Origin: Eutrigla gurnardus | Taxonomy: Eukaryota > Chordata > Actinopteri > Perciformes > Triglidae | Assembly (NCBI GenBank): GCA_963514095.1 | Contig: OY741267.1 | Span: 2,826,413-2,890,412, forward strand | DNA length: 64,000 bases | Direction: 5' to 3' | Shown: in pieces, positions 43,331-57,040 of the stretch | How positions within the stretch are numbered: position 1 is the stretch's first letter | Layout: each line of letters begins with the position of its first letter | Notes under the pieces: model-generated | What the model saw: only the letters and a program-made list of their open reading frames with translations | Databases searched by the model: none | What the model was told of the DNA's origin: nothing | Position numbers and translations under genes: made by a program

Positions 43331-43606
43331 TATAAGTGACCCTGAATACAGGATAAGAGGTAGACGATGGATGGATGAAAGCTATGCAGTTTTTCTGTAA
43401 GTAATAGGCCTATGTGTAATGTAGAATGAATCAGAATCATGGTGAATAGTTACTGCTTTTTAATAACAGAATGACAAACTGCATCCATCTTCTTTTGTAT
43501 TAGTTCACTGAACCACGTTGTGGCGTCATACTAATATAGAATTGAAACATCACTGAAACCACAACAATATGAACATTTGTACTGAAATTGCGATGTTGGG
43601 GGGCGC

Positions 43607-44820
43607 AGGGCCGGCCCGTGGCATAGGCCGTATAGGCAAATGCTAAGGGCACCGTCCACCGGGGGGCGCCACGCCAGTGCCACAAATGGTAAAAAAAAAA
43701 TAAAAAAAAGTTGGTACAAGAAATAATCCCACGTTAATTAAAATGCAAAGCAAAGCCTATTTAATAGAAATAATAACATTACAGCAGATCCTTTAAGCAG
43801 GTGTTTACATTTGTTTACATTTTTATTGCCTTCTGCTTAGCTAACGTTTGCCCTGCTGGTAATAGTCACTTTTCCACCCCTTTATATATTATAGTTGTAA
43901 GCCTAGTTGTTAAAGTGCACATCATTAATGTTAATTAAGCAATATCACATGAGAGAGAATGCTGTTTGGAATATGAGCACTGCTGTGATTCGGTCAAAGA
44001 TAATCATAACATAACATTCTCATATATATATTACTGCTACTTTGCATTCTGCTATTCAGCATTTCACTGTAATGATGACAATAAATTGAATCAGTTAACA
44101 TCATACATATATCTCTTTGGTTTTTCATTTATATTATATCATTTCATTTTATTCCTGGAATCACATGTTTTTATTATTAGACTGTAATACTCAATGGTGT
44201 CACATACTCCTCTCTTCAGATGCACTGTTGAAGTTTCTAAATCCCACCCCTGGGCCATCTACCACATCTACCACTGCTGCCCCCACCTCAGCAGCACAAC
44301 CCAGCCATGATGCAGCATCATCAGCACAACCCAGCCATCATTCAGCATCATCAGCACAACCCAGCCATGATGCAGCAGCATCAAGCGGTCTTCCTGTTGC
44401 CCCCACCTTTAATATCTTGTTTTGTGCAGTGCCTTATTTATATTGTATTTTTCATTTATTTTATGCAACTTGTTGACATGTTTATTTTGTGTTTAGTTAG
44501 CTCTTATACTTAAGACTATTTATGAATGTATGTAAAAATGATTGTATTTCATATATTCTTTTTATTTTTTGTATTCATTTATTTATTCATATTTTTTTTT
44601 ATCTTGTTAACTATTCTGATTGTGAATTTGCTTTCTTTAAGTAAAAAAAAGGTCAAAGACAAAGCTATTCGGTTTCTTGTGAGTATATACACTACACTGC
44701 CGATGCAAGGGGGGCGCCACCTAAAATCTTGCCTAGGGCTCCAGATTGGTTAGGGCCGGGCCTGGGGGGGCCGCCAGCTAAAATCTCGCCTAGGGCGCCA
44801 AATGGGTCAGGGCCGGCACT
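43607..44820. mobile_element. hAT-like element with CAGGGCCGGC ends
   Basis: Left end CAGGGCCGGCCCGTGGCATA, right end GGTCAGGGCCGGCACTG. Two nested right-end-like copies lie at 44700-44765 and 44766-44820. No matching 8-bp duplication is visible because the right side is a TG microsatellite. The interior contains a 30-bp tandem repeat (GCATCATCAGCACAACCCAG, 44280-44385) but no transposase. Confidence 0.7.
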
Positions 44821-44836
44821 GTGTGTGTGTGTGTGT

Positions 44837-44926
<90 letters not shown>
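44819..44926. repeat. (TG)n(GA)n microsatellite
   Basis: TG run to 44868 followed by a GA run to about 44926. Confidence 0.97.
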
Positions 44927-44929
<3 letters not shown>

Positions 44930-45131
44930 TTCACATCGTTGCCACCTTAAAAAAAAAAAAAAACATCAAGATGAGTGCCAGATCACTGGCCAGACCTTCA
45001 ACTTCCTGTTGGTTCCCCATTTGGAGGAACTCCTCACAGTTAGTAGTAGTAGTAGTCATACAGCGGCCTGTGTGTCCATGTCGTGGTGTAGTGTACTATA
45101 ATAACCAACAGATGGTGCTGTTTACAGTTGA

Positions 45132-45158
45132 TAATATATAATATATATATATAGTATG

Positions 45159-45250
<92 letters not shown>
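45132..45250. repeat. (TA)n microsatellite
   Basis: Nearly pure TA of about 85-115 bp. Confidence 0.97.
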
Positions 45251-45252
<2 letters not shown>

Positions 45253-45544
45253 TGTGCTGAGGCTGGAATTGAGCCAAGACATGACAGACAGTTCAGGGTC
45301 TATGGATTTATTTTGTCAAATTAAGCCTTTGTTTGTTTCACCAACACAGCCAAGTGCTCATGCCTTTTAAAATCCTTTTAGATCACATCCCCAATTATAA
45401 TATTTCTATATTTGAAAATATATAATGAAATAAATAACGAAAATGAAATGTCTCCCTTATTTTTATATCAAAATGCAATATTTCTTTATTTGTGTTTGTA
45501 TCAGCTAGTACCAATCAATTTCAACAAATCAATTATATTATGAC

Positions 45545-45690
45545 ATCCATCCATCCATCAACCAATCAGAGCTAGAGAAGGTGGTATGCTATGCTCACAG
45601 TCATACACTAATGGTTCAGCCTACAGGAGCAGTTTGGGGTCCAGTATCTTGCTCAAGGACACTTTGGCATGCAGACTGTAGGGACTGAGA
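45545..45690. mobile_element. SINE/LINE tail fragment
   Basis: CATCCATCCATCAACC and CTTGCTCAAGGACACTTTGG are words shared by common fish interspersed repeats; only a fragment is present. Confidence 0.45.
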
Positions 45691-45854
45691 TTACACACGC
45701 ATGCTTACACTACCAAGGGACCACAATGGAAATAAACCTACGGGCTTTTTTGTGTTATACTTTTGACACAATGTATATATGTATGCTTATATTTGTACAT
45801 GTGTCAATAAAGAATTTCAATAAATCAATCAACATCTCACACCACTGCAGTTAA

Positions 45855-45993
45855 CCGGCCAACGTGGGTCTTGTTAGATCCAGTGAATCCAGCTTGGTGA
45901 AATCCACGATCACCTCTGGATGAGGTCATGAACTCAGACAGGACGGCTTTGGTTTCCTGGTGGATCTGGGACTTCAACATGTACAAAGCAGCA
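45855..45993. repeat. Dispersed repeat pair, copy 1
   Basis: ACGTGGGTCTTGTTAGATCC through GGATCTGGGACTTCAACATG recurs at 51298-51423 at about 90 percent identity by eye. On the minus strand both copies give a partly open frame (LYMLKSQIHQET), which might be a remnant of a coding exon. Confidence 0.8.
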
Positions 45994-46099
45994 GTAGTGG
46001 TGATTTCAGCCGTGATGGAGGAAACCTGGTTGATGTCTACATGGAGGGAAGCCCGCCTCCAGTCTCTGGTGCATCTAACATGGTCAAACTTGCATGAGT

Positions 46100-47750
46100 A
46101 ACATTTGGTGTGAACGGGGTATTACACTACTTATGATTTATGAGGCAAGAGGGTGAGGGCGAGAGCCAGAAAAATCAGGCTCGATGCCCACAGGCAATCA
46201 GACTGCTCAACTCTGATGGACTTTTATTGGCACTTTTTGCACTTTTGCACTTAGAAAAAAAAAACATACACTTTTGAAGTCATTTTTTATACTATGCCTT
46301 TTATCAACCGTTGTTTATCATCACCTCAGGTAGATGTGTTTTTAAAACATTACTATTTATAAAAGTCTTAGTGACAGACAGATTGATGAACCCCTTTTTA
46401 AATTTCACTGTATGTAAAATGCTCCTTTTTACAAAACATTTGACCAATAAAACTTTTAAGTTTGATTTAAAATCTTCTCCATCACTCCATTATGAGGTGA
46501 TCTTTATGCATATTAAAGCTCAATGTCTTCTTCAGTCTTAATTCAATTAAAGACTAGAGAAAGGTTATTGTTAGGAGGATATCACTGAGGAAAATGTGTG
46601 TTCTTATCAGGCAGCAACCTCCAGTTCTGAAAAGTGAAGCCAAGCTAAAGTGCCTTAAACTTGCATTCTCTCTTCTGGCCATCAGGGGGCGACTCCTCTC
46701 TGGTTGTATAGAAGTTTATGAGAAAATGGTCCTACTTCTCTCTTGATGTATTATCTCAGTAAACATTGTAAACATGAGTTTATGGTCTCAATCTCTAGTT
46801 TCAAGTCTTCTTCAATCCAGCATGATGTTCATTTAGTACATTATGGTTCGTTTAGAGTCCAACAGACCAGAAAGCAGGGGATGCTTTAGGGGCGGGGCTA
46901 CCTTGGCATGAGAAAAATCTAGATTTGCCGTGATGATAATAAAACAACATTGTATGAGACCGGCTTGTCCCGTCATACAGTTGCTGTTTTATTGTATTTA
47001 TTTAACAGTCTCTCTGATCCATTATCTTCCCTTCTAACCTGACCTGCAGACTGCAGCGGCCAATAAAGAGTTCCGCTTTCACACTCGGTTGCTTTCTAAT
47101 GCTATTAGCTGTCAGCGCTCCTTCCAGTCCTTAACAGGCCTTAACAGGCCTTCTGGACACATGTGGGGGAGGCTTTGACCCTGCTGAGAGGATCTTCCTA
47201 CCGTCAGCAGGTCTCTCTCTCCAGGATGCTGGCAGCTGATGGAAAAAGCCCTTCAAGTGACACAGAAAAACACAGACGGGCCAGATCCCATCTGAGCACT
47301 CTCCATCCTTCCCAAACCCCATACCTCCTCCCCTTCCCTGACGTTCCTCTTTTCCTTCCTCTGGTTGGCTGCCTTCCTTGGCTTCCTCTGGCTCCATTCC
47401 CTTGTTCTCACTCCCTCCACTCCCACTCTCACTCTGCAATAGCAACCTTTTGTCTTTTAAGAAAGAGAAAAGACTTATGTAGGTTCGAGGCTTTCGCCAA
47501 ACCATTGCTTTCCTCCAGCAAGGTGCAACTGGTGTGCACTCCTCTTTTCTAGCGCTTTTAAATGCTTTAAAAATGGCTCTTGGCAAGTGGGTCAACCAAG
47601 TGGTAAACCAGCCTGTGATCCTCTGTAGGGGGAATAAAAGAGAAATAGTGACAGAATATAGAGTTCATCCAAATCAACTTTCATTGTTGTTCCGCCATCT
47701 AAACAGGAAGAAGTAATAAAGCCCGCCTCTTGCTCCATTTGATTGGCTGC
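46100..47750. other. No firm feature
   Basis: Unique-looking sequence. Opposed open frames of 129 and 154 codons at 47131-47595 overlap on both strands and show no domain, so neither is called. Confidence 0.4.
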
Positions 47751-47756
47751 CCTCAC

Positions 47757-47972
47757 CTGGTTAATGATGTCACACACCCCCTACACAGGACCATCAGCTG
47801 GTTGATGATGTCACACCCCCACTACACAGGACCATCAGCTGGTTGATGATGTCACACCCCCACTACACAGGACCATCAGCTGGTTGATGATGTCACACCC
47901 CCACTACACAGGACCATCAGCTGGTTGATGATGTCACACCCCCACTACACAGGACCATCAGCTGGTTGATGA
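47757..47972. repeat. 41-bp minisatellite, locus 2
   Basis: About five copies of GATGATGTCACACCCCCACT plus ACACAGGACCATCAGCTGGTT. The unit is the same as at 13188-13318 apart from CAGCTG for CACCTG. Confidence 0.96.
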
Positions 47973-47999
47973 TGTGACCAAGCATTGTGAAATATGTTA

Positions 48000-49455
48000 A
48001 AAATTTGAAATAAAAAAAGCTTTTTCACAGTATGCTTATCATATCCTCTCATACTCTTTTCTTATTTTGTTCGTGGACTTTTCTAAAGCAGTCAAAGCGA
48101 AGCAAAATTCTGTTATTAAAAGATGCTATATAAATTAAGTTACTATTATGATCATTATTATTATCCTTGTATACATTACCTTAGTTAATGAAAATGTATG
48201 GAGTAGCTAAAATGTTTATTCCCATAAAAGGTTCACTTGCTTTCTTATGGATATAATGAACAATATGTTGTGATAATGAATCACAAAGAATTCATGAATT
48301 TACTATACTATTTTGTGAGTGTCCTTCTTCCCCTTCCTCCTCCTCTTCCTCCTCCTCCTCCTCCTCCTCTTCCTCCAGCAGGCAGTTGCCCTGTTCATGA
48401 TGTACCTGAACAGGTTCCTCCATGTTCAGACATTGTGGTTATTCTGTTGTAGTCCAGCTCTATAAATATGTTTGGTAACAGCCGTACTCATGAATAGCAC
48501 CTGTCAGCTGACTGGAGATGACGTGTGATTGGTTGATGGAAGATGGGACAAACTCCTCATTGGTTAGTGAAGTTCAAGTTTCTCCTGTGAGACAATTTAC
48601 CAGTTTAGTGGATGTTAGAAAATACTCCATAGTACATAATGATATTCATGGTATATATGCTGACACATTTAGACAGTTGAATCTCACTCTGAACTCCGGA
48701 GCCCTGTATAAATAATAAAAACATATATGTACATTTATATTATAAATATATATAGTGTATTTTTAAATAAATAAATAAATAAATAAACATCACACTTTGG
48801 CCGTTTGTGTTGTCTTGTTCTGCTCTGTGCACAATAAATCTATTCAATATGAAACATCTCTCTCTTCTCCGTTTGCCATTTGTACTTCAGCGCAATGCAT
48901 GATGGTAAAATGTGCTAGGCTAGTGACCACAGTTGTACATTACTTTTCCTGATGCATTGTGGGAAACTTTGAGTGCACTACATAGGGAATAGTAATGCTC
49001 ACTCCACATTCGGACAGGACTTTAAATGGCAATGAATGATCTCCCTGTATAGTCCCCTCTGTAGGGAGTAAGGAGTGATTTCAGACATGTTGTTTAGCTT
49101 TACAGTGAGCTTGCTATAAAATAAAGCTGTTCTATACAAATCAACATATTTCTTTAGCAGTTTTTTTTTGTTAAAAGGTAAATGCAATACACGACACATT
49201 TGACATTTTCGCTCATTGAGTTTATGTGCTGTGCATGGAATTCATCTCTAGATTACACTCGCAATTAATTTGATTGGAATTAATTGGAAACCGCATGTGA
49301 AAAGGTTTTCCTATTTTCCTTATAATTAGTTCCAAATTATTTAATTATTTTTCGGAAACTTTTTGGAAATTATAAGGACTTTCTGGGCCAATAAAGGAGC
49401 CTTAATTGAAAATGTTAAATGTGAGGTTTAGATGACTACATCTCTTTATGTGAAT
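48000..49455. other. AT-rich sequence with simple repeats
   Basis: (TCC)n at 48334-48378 and (AATA)n near 48765-48787. No gene recognised. Confidence 0.6.
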
Positions 49456-49470
49456 ATGTGTATATGTGTA

Positions 49471-49484
<14 letters not shown>

Positions 49485-49531
<47 letters not shown>
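49485..49531. repeat. (TA)n microsatellite
   Basis: About 23 TA units; a second short run lies at 49617-49637. Confidence 0.95.
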
Positions 49532-49534
<3 letters not shown>

Positions 49535-50160
49535 ATATATTTATAAACTCTGCACAAACTGCATTTGTGAAAAGACATTCTTATGTAAATTAGATATCCA
49601 TTTTAGATATACTGTATATATATATATATATATATATGGTACATTTTGCCGAATGTAGGAGCACAGTTGTTTAAAACGTTTAGCACCATATACTTACAGA
49701 CACATGATACTTACAGAACCCAAACAGACCCACTTACAAGAGCCCACGTGACCACACCGTAAGCATACGTAGAGCCCCAATGCAGCACCTGAAGGGGTAT
49801 GTACACTGAAGCCCACCGTCTCAAGACATCACAGGGGCTTTTATACCGTCTTAACACACATTTGACAAGTTAATACGGATGCAGAAGTCCAATTCCCCTT
49901 CCAAACAGGTCCTCTGACCTGTACTAACATCTGGACCACACCTCAACATCACTGGAGCCAGGTATCAAGTCTGACCACCAGGGTTCAGTAGAGTTTCTCT
50001 TTAAAATTCACAAAGAAGGCACAATGTCTTTCTGAAGAATTCTTTTGGTTTTCGAGGATGTTTCTGCAAAACAATCAGCCGTGAGAATGTTCTTTCTTTA
50101 GTGTGTTGCATTATGGGAGGCTATGCTACTAGAGTCATAGAGAGGAAGAGGGAACACGTT

Positions 50161-50162
<2 letters not shown>

Positions 50163-50222
<60 letters not shown>
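50163..50222. repeat. (TG)n microsatellite
   Basis: About 30 TG units; complementary to the CA run at 50371-50441. Confidence 0.97.
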
Positions 50223-50224
<2 letters not shown>

Positions 50225-50370
50225 AGTGTTTGCATGTGTGCATGTGTGTGAATGCGTCCGTGCATGTGTGTGTGTGTGTTAAGCAGGTCTTTGTCTGATG
50301 GTTTTGTTGGCCCTATCATTGAAGTGCCCTTCATATGCCTCTCTGCCTCTCTAAGCACACAGACACACAG

Positions 50371-50441
<71 letters not shown>
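50371..50441. repeat. (CA)n microsatellite
   Basis: About 35 CA units. Confidence 0.97.
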
Positions 50442-50442
<1 letters not shown>

Positions 50443-51297
50443 CAAACATTCAGAGGCCTGCTGTGGTCCTAGGAGACACCCAGAGTGAAGCAGCTGCTCT
50501 GCACACACACACACACCATCTCTGCCATGCTTGTTTGCCATTTGTGAAGGTTGGTAAACACTGATACGCATCCCTTCACACACTGCTATTGTGTGATATG
50601 AGCCTCCAGGCTTTAATTATGCTCTTTTTCATCGGGGCTGGTACAGTGGTGAGTCTGAGGATGGACAGATGGATGGATACACCGAAACATCTCCAGCTCA
50701 GGGACACTCTGTGAGTCAAGTGAAACACATGACCAACCCTGCAGTGACGGCCTGGCACGAGTCCGAAACATCAGAACTCTGGTTTCTGGTTCTTGGCTTC
50801 CTTGTTGTCATGACTTTGGGCCTTTAGGTCTCACTCCAACCTCTGAGGTCTCTTCATTGTTTTAGACTGGGAGCATGCATAATGATACGTCTGAATGCTC
50901 CGTCGGGACCAAAGATAAAGCATATTTTTTATGAAATGGGATTACATACAAATTAAATGCAAAGATGGGCGACATGTTCTCACACGTTGAAATATATCAA
51001 CTCAGCAAGAAATCCGTCTGTGTCTAAAGACTCTCAGTGTTGAAATCGCCCTCCTGTCGTCATGACGACACTGAATCAGATAGCAGCTCACATTCATCCA
51101 GGGACCAGACCAGACTATGTGGAGACACCAGAGACTGTCTGTGGTCCAAACAACATAGTCGCATTCAGAGAACAAGCATTATACAAGTTCCGACTTTTTA
51201 CTGATCACCATCATTATGGAGTTATTTCAGCATCATTTTCATCTGGTTATTGTTTTAAAATCACAGCTTAATAGTTATTCTACTTTATACCAGCTGA

Positions 51298-51423
51298 CGT
51301 GGGTCTTGCTACATCCAGTGAATCCTGCTTGGTGAAATCCACCGAGCACCTCTGGATGATGTCATGAACCCAGACAGGACGGGGTTTGGTTTCCTGGTGG
51401 ATCTGGGACTTTAAAATGTACAA
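51298..51423. repeat. Dispersed repeat pair, copy 2
   Basis: Partner of 45855-45993, same orientation. Confidence 0.8.
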
Positions 51424-51439
51424 AGCATTTTCATTGGCA

Positions 51440-52729
51440 AAATAGGTTTGGTTCTCAGTCCCTGTTTCCACGTATAAACGCATATGCTGTTTGGCCTTTC
51501 ATTTACACAAAAATAGAGGTTTTACCATGAAAAACAATCATTTCTGAAAACTCCGGCCAAAGTGGAGATTTGTGAAAACTCTGTTTGTGACAGAAAAATA
51601 CTTAGCGTCATGTGTGCGTCTATGTTTACCCTTTTGAAAGGAACAGGAAGTCACTTGTGTCATGAGTTGTTGTTGATTCTGAGGATTCTGATTGGCCTGC
51701 ATGGCTTTATCCTTCTCGTTACACTGCCACCTATAGGTTTGGCATGGATATAATGTCGCTCGACAGCATATTGATGTGGGTTCATGTAAACAAATCTTTT
51801 TGAAAAATGTTGATATGGTGTGTACAACGTTGTTATTACACATATTGTGTACATGTGGTCTCATTTGGTGAAGAGGTGTGTCCTTCTATGAAGACCGGAC
51901 AGGAAAGTTTATACACACAAATAGCGGCGAGTGGATCCACAGATGCAAGTGGGTGGTATGTTGGTTTAAATTATTGCACATACACTTGCATATGTATGCA
52001 CATGCGTATGGTCTCTGAATGACAAGGAATTAGAATTATAAGAATACTAGAATGTTTCTTCAGTAAATGTCTTAATTTTTATTCATCAACCACTTGATTA
52101 GACACCATTTGATAGAAAAATCAGATTTCATAGGGCCCTAAATAATATCTGGATGCAATACATACTGTATGTTAAGTGGGGTGACACATAAGTAAGCAGA
52201 TATGCTTAGTTGGAGATGGCTTTTGGTATTTTGCAGTCGAGGTGGCTCTGTGTGGACTTTGTCTTGTAAGTGTGGCTCTACTTAAAAATAGTGAGGATTA
52301 CTGTCTAAGGGCTAAAATGGGAAGTAAAATACTATAAAATCCTCAATGCTCCTGCTATTATACGTTTTCACGCTGCACACAAACATACTGATGTCTATGT
52401 TTTGTATGATTGTTGTGTTGTTGAGTTGTAAAGTTGACCCCTTAACCTTGGAAACAGAAATAGGAATGACTTTATTTGTACAACAAGTGGCCCCATAACA
52501 GCTGAAATAGGAAATGGTGATGAAATATCTGTCGTTATGTTGCCAGAATTGTGTGGCTCTCTGAAAAACAATACACACCCTCTGGCCAATCAGAATGCAG
52601 CACTCACAATGGCTATGATTGAATTAAATGGAATATCCCCCTCACTGTTTCCAGTGGGCTAGATTGTGTCTTTGTCTTCTGATTTTGTCTGTCGTGTCTC
52701 TTTCTATGTTCTATAATAACACTGACAAT

Positions 52730-52730
<1 letters not shown>
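51440..52730. other. No recognisable feature
   Basis: No coding or repeat signature that I can support. Confidence 0.5.

Positions 52731-52732
<2 letters not shown>

Positions 52733-52804
<72 letters not shown>
52733..52804. repeat. (CA)n microsatellite
   Basis: About 36 CA units. Confidence 0.97.
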
Positions 52805-52809
<5 letters not shown>

Positions 52810-53130
52810 TTTACAGATGTACTGTATGGTAGCAGTTATCATGGAAGGATTAGCAGAAGCGTTGTGCACCTGCAGGACTGAAAGCAAAATGATGACCGTG
52901 ACAGGATACTGTCTTCAGGCCGTATGCAGCACACTGCATCCTACACACACACACACACGCGCGCACACACACACGCGCAGGCCTCAGTAAAAGGTTCCGG
53001 TGTTGAGATGAAGGAGTGTGTCGGATCATGGCGACAGGCAGTGAATGAAGATGTTGGGCTGTTCAGCCATGGTACGGCTTCTCTTGCTGACAGCTACACA
53101 CACTCAGCAGACTGCAGCGTTGTGGCTGGG

Positions 53131-53133
53131 ATA

Positions 53134-53193
<60 letters not shown>
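53131..53193. repeat. (TG)n microsatellite
   Basis: About 31 TG units with one CG interruption. Confidence 0.97.
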
Positions 53194-53196
<3 letters not shown>

Positions 53197-54001
53197 GAAT
53201 ATGCAGGATGAATGTGGGGAATGTGTGGCAGGAACACTGACTGTTGGATCTTTAAATAACCTAATTACATGAGTCTAGTTTCAGTCACACTGATGCAGAG
53301 ACTGACATGGTTCCATGCTGGTAAGTGATGCTACTGGCACTGAATGAGCAACAGGCCCTCCTCTAAGTCATAGTGTCACCTATTTAACAATATATGCTAT
53401 ATATATATATATATGGGATCATGTAACTGCTGGACCCAGGGCCGGAGAGGGGCCACTTTCAAGCCAGGGGTTTCAGGCAAAAAGTTTATATACCGATCTG
53501 ACAGAACGAAGAAATGGTCACAAAATAGATTTTTGTGTGTGTTGCTCAGCACCAATGTCAAAGCTAATGTAATTCAACTGGAAGTATAGTTAATGCTGTT
53601 GGGACGACATCACGTCAGTTATGGGTCTTCTGCAAGGATGTTTGTGAAGAAATATATTTATCCAGGAAAGAAATAAAACTCTCTACTTAAATTTGTTAAA
53701 ATGTCTATGACTCAATGCCATTAGCACTGTAATTCACACTATTGGGGGGAAACCTTCAGTTTGTTACCTTTTAAAAGAGACCAAAACTGTACTTATTATT
53801 TTGTTTGATTTGCATTCTTTAAAAGTCACCAGAATGCATGAAACACTCTCGAGCCCCTTTTACGCTGACATGTCTTTGTCCCCACCGTCGTTAGTGTGAA
53901 AGGTCCAGAGACAGAATAGGGGGTCAGGGTGGTTCCTCCTCTGAGCAGCAATGAAGGTATCTCAGAGGACGAACCAGGACAGCCCACCTCAGTGTGAGAC
54001 G

Positions 54002-54062
54002 GGAAGCCGGAACAGAGGGTGACGTTTTGATGATATGTTATGTTGGTGACCCGCCACTAGGG
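54002..54062. repeat. Dispersed repeat copy B
   Basis: Partner of 37754-37822 (GGAAGCCGGAACAGAGGGTG to GACCCGCCACTAGGG). Confidence 0.8.
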
Positions 54063-54774
54063 CTGGGTGTCGGGAAAGATGTGATAAGATTTAGTCATAA
54101 TATTTAACCAATATCTATCCGTCTGCTTGTTAGCTAGCTTACTTGCTAATTCCACTGCTTTAATGTGTCACTTGTTGCATAAAGGGAACTTCTACTCCAC
54201 TGATGGGTGTTAGTGTAAAACCTCCCTCCAGTCCAGCGGTTTAGTTTCTACAATGGTATCACCGGCAGCAGTCCACTCTGACCATCCTGCTACGATGAAT
54301 GTCCGTTCAACTGCTTGAACACTAAATCTATTCACACAAACATCGAGCACTAAAACTGTCCAGTGAAAGCAAGACAACATTCATGAAAAACACACACTGA
54401 TCAGAGCTTTGTCGCGTCTTATAATCGCTGTAATCCTTGATATCACATTCCAGTCAGGAGAAGCAAAGCAATTTATCATCAGTGGGGAAGATTTGAAATG
54501 TCATGTTGTAGACTTTGACAACAGGAACTGTGCCAAGTCATCTAGTGTGTAATCCCACGTACCAACAAGGGAGAGGCGAGCTAACGACGGGGTTAATTGG
54601 TATTTTGTGCAAAACAAACACTTGCAGCATCACTGATGACCAACTGCAAACAGGAGAACGAGGGCTTGTTAGAACAACAACTAACAGCGGGTACCACATG
54701 ACTGTGATAAGAAGACCAAGGTGGAGTACCTTCCTGCAGGATTCATCAACATAGCAACGTTTACAAAAGTTACT

Positions 54775-54827
54775 GGCATCTTCTGCAAAAGACTCAAGAC
54801 TCACCTGTTCAGACTCCACCTCCACTC
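54775..54827 (+). mobile_element. L2 LINE 3' remnant
   Basis: GACTCAAGACTCACCTGTTC AGACT matches the end of the L2 copy near 10838-10865, here without the rest of the element. Confidence 0.55.
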
Positions 54828-55189
54828 AACCCATAAGAAATGCAATTAGAGCACCAAAACAACAATGGAAGCTGAACTTTTGCTCATTGTGCACATTTAC
54901 ATGACTCTTCAAGCTCAAGTGAAGTTGCTGTGCATCATATACAACATGTTGGTGATACTCTTTCTGTCTCCGTAGCATTTAAAAAAAGGGTGATACTCCC
55001 ACAAAGAAGAGGAAGTGTAGAAGGGGCTTAACTTTCTCTCTGTAAGAGAGTTGCAGCAGGGCAGGACACAGGAAGTAAAGTGAATAGGAAGTGACATCAC
55101 ACATGAGGGGGAGGCGAAGTGGACGATATGCTTTTTGTAGTCCATTATTGTAGTTTCTCCAGGCAGACACACATCAATCACCGGTGCCG

Positions 55190-57040
55190 ATCATCAGCTG
55201 TCAATCATCAGCAGCATTATAATGACGCAGCTTAGTGAAAGTCCGGTCGGATTCTCTGAACACCGCGGTTGACTTTTCCTAAATCCTTTTGAGTTCTGCT
55301 TGACATCAACCTTTGTTTAATGATAATATTAATTTGATTATTAATTTGACCTTGAATTTGAGTTGAATTGCTTGTTGATATATTTGTTTGGAATTGTATG
55401 AATTATCTGAACACTTAAAAGAGTCAATTCCTGAATTGATCCTGGTTTTCTTGTGGTGTTGATTTTGTAGTGAGACAATAGCCGGGTCTCCTTCTTACCT
55501 CTCCTACTCTCTATAGAAATATCAAATATTAAGTTATCTTCTATCTAGAGAGTAAAGACATTTTGAAACACTATTCATACTTTAAAGTCATATTGTAGGT
55601 TTTTGTATCTTTTATTTCTAAAAACAGAAATGATTGATTGGATGCTGGTGGATTGGTTTAAATAAAGTGACCACTTGCTGTCAATGAACAGCGTTCACAT
55701 TAGTTGATGCAAGGAATGCATGTAAAAGAAAGAAGTTTAATCTTGTGTTTATCTTATCCCTCTTATTGTTTTTACCCATGTTCTTTGATTGTTGAATGCC
55801 ACTGTCCTCGTAAATTGAAGGTGAAGCCAGGTGATCCTGATTAGCGAGCAGTCGTCCTGCTAATGCCCATAAAAGGCCACGAGTCTGCAGGACCATGTGA
55901 CCACACATAAACTGAAAGTTTAAAGTTTATAACTAAATAACCATCAATAGTTGGAATAGTGATTGATGAGCTGTTATATTTAGTAGCATCAGTAGTGTAT
56001 AGGAAATCCACCTATTTGACATTTTCTATATTTATTACATCAATATAAAGTAAAAAGGCAGCTCCACTATTTACAGAATTGTATTGTTTTTAAAAGTTTC
56101 AATTTACAAATACAGTTCACATTGTAATAAGGCTATAACCTAAAAGATGTTGTGTTTAAGTAACAGTAATGTCAGTAATGTTAACAGGCCATTAAGACTT
56201 GATGGTGCATTCAGCGCATTTTTAGGCCTGAAAACAAACTGTAGGCCATCATTGCCTAATATACAAATTAAATGTATCATTTTTTTAATCATATGGGGTG
56301 AAGCCTGTGAGCTTCAGGCAGACAACTCGAGCTACACATTTATACTCAATAGACCTATACATTTATTTATGTATGTTGGGGTATTATATTCCTACAATAT
56401 TCCAAAAAATGCCTCAGCTTCTTCTGTCCAGCGTTACACTCACTAGACTGTTCAATGTGTCCCTCTGAATGGCAAGAGTCCAGTCTCTGTAGGACCAGAT
56501 AGGAAGGACCCGTGCTTGACTTTGAGAAACACCTATTCTCTTATTCTCTTTTGTCAAATCTGATTCAGATATGAAAAAATGGATGAGATTTCCTAAAACC
56601 AGAACATAAAGGACATTATCTAACCAAATGTTAACTCAAACATCTCCCAGACACTTAATGGTCGGAGGAAACCCTGTACGAGTGTGTCAAGTAAAGAGCT
56701 GGCACTGGATCAAACCTGACAGGCAATCTTTAACGCTTTGAATCCTAAATTACAGCCCTGCTACTGAACGTCAAGGTTAATTCCCTCGCCCAGTGTGATG
56801 AAATGATTCCATATGACACCACCAATTGGTGCCTTTGGAAGCCTGCCCACCAGAGCAGCTCCTGTTACACTGGCTTTAAAAAAGACATGGAATGGAAATG
56901 AAACCGGCAGCATGACACTCAGCAGGACTTTATTGTTGCAAAAAAAAAAAAAAATTGTCTGTTGTTCTTATTAAATATTATTATAGTGATTGAAAAGTAG
57001 ACATTTAACAAAAAGATAAGAACAAAATACAATATCTCTC
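55190..57040. other. No recognisable feature
   Basis: AT-rich sequence without repeats or coding signal that I can name. Confidence 0.5.

Noticed and set aside
47131..47595. 154-codon minus frame and 129-codon plus frame
   Set aside because: Both strands open over the same stretch, no domain, no splice or promoter context.
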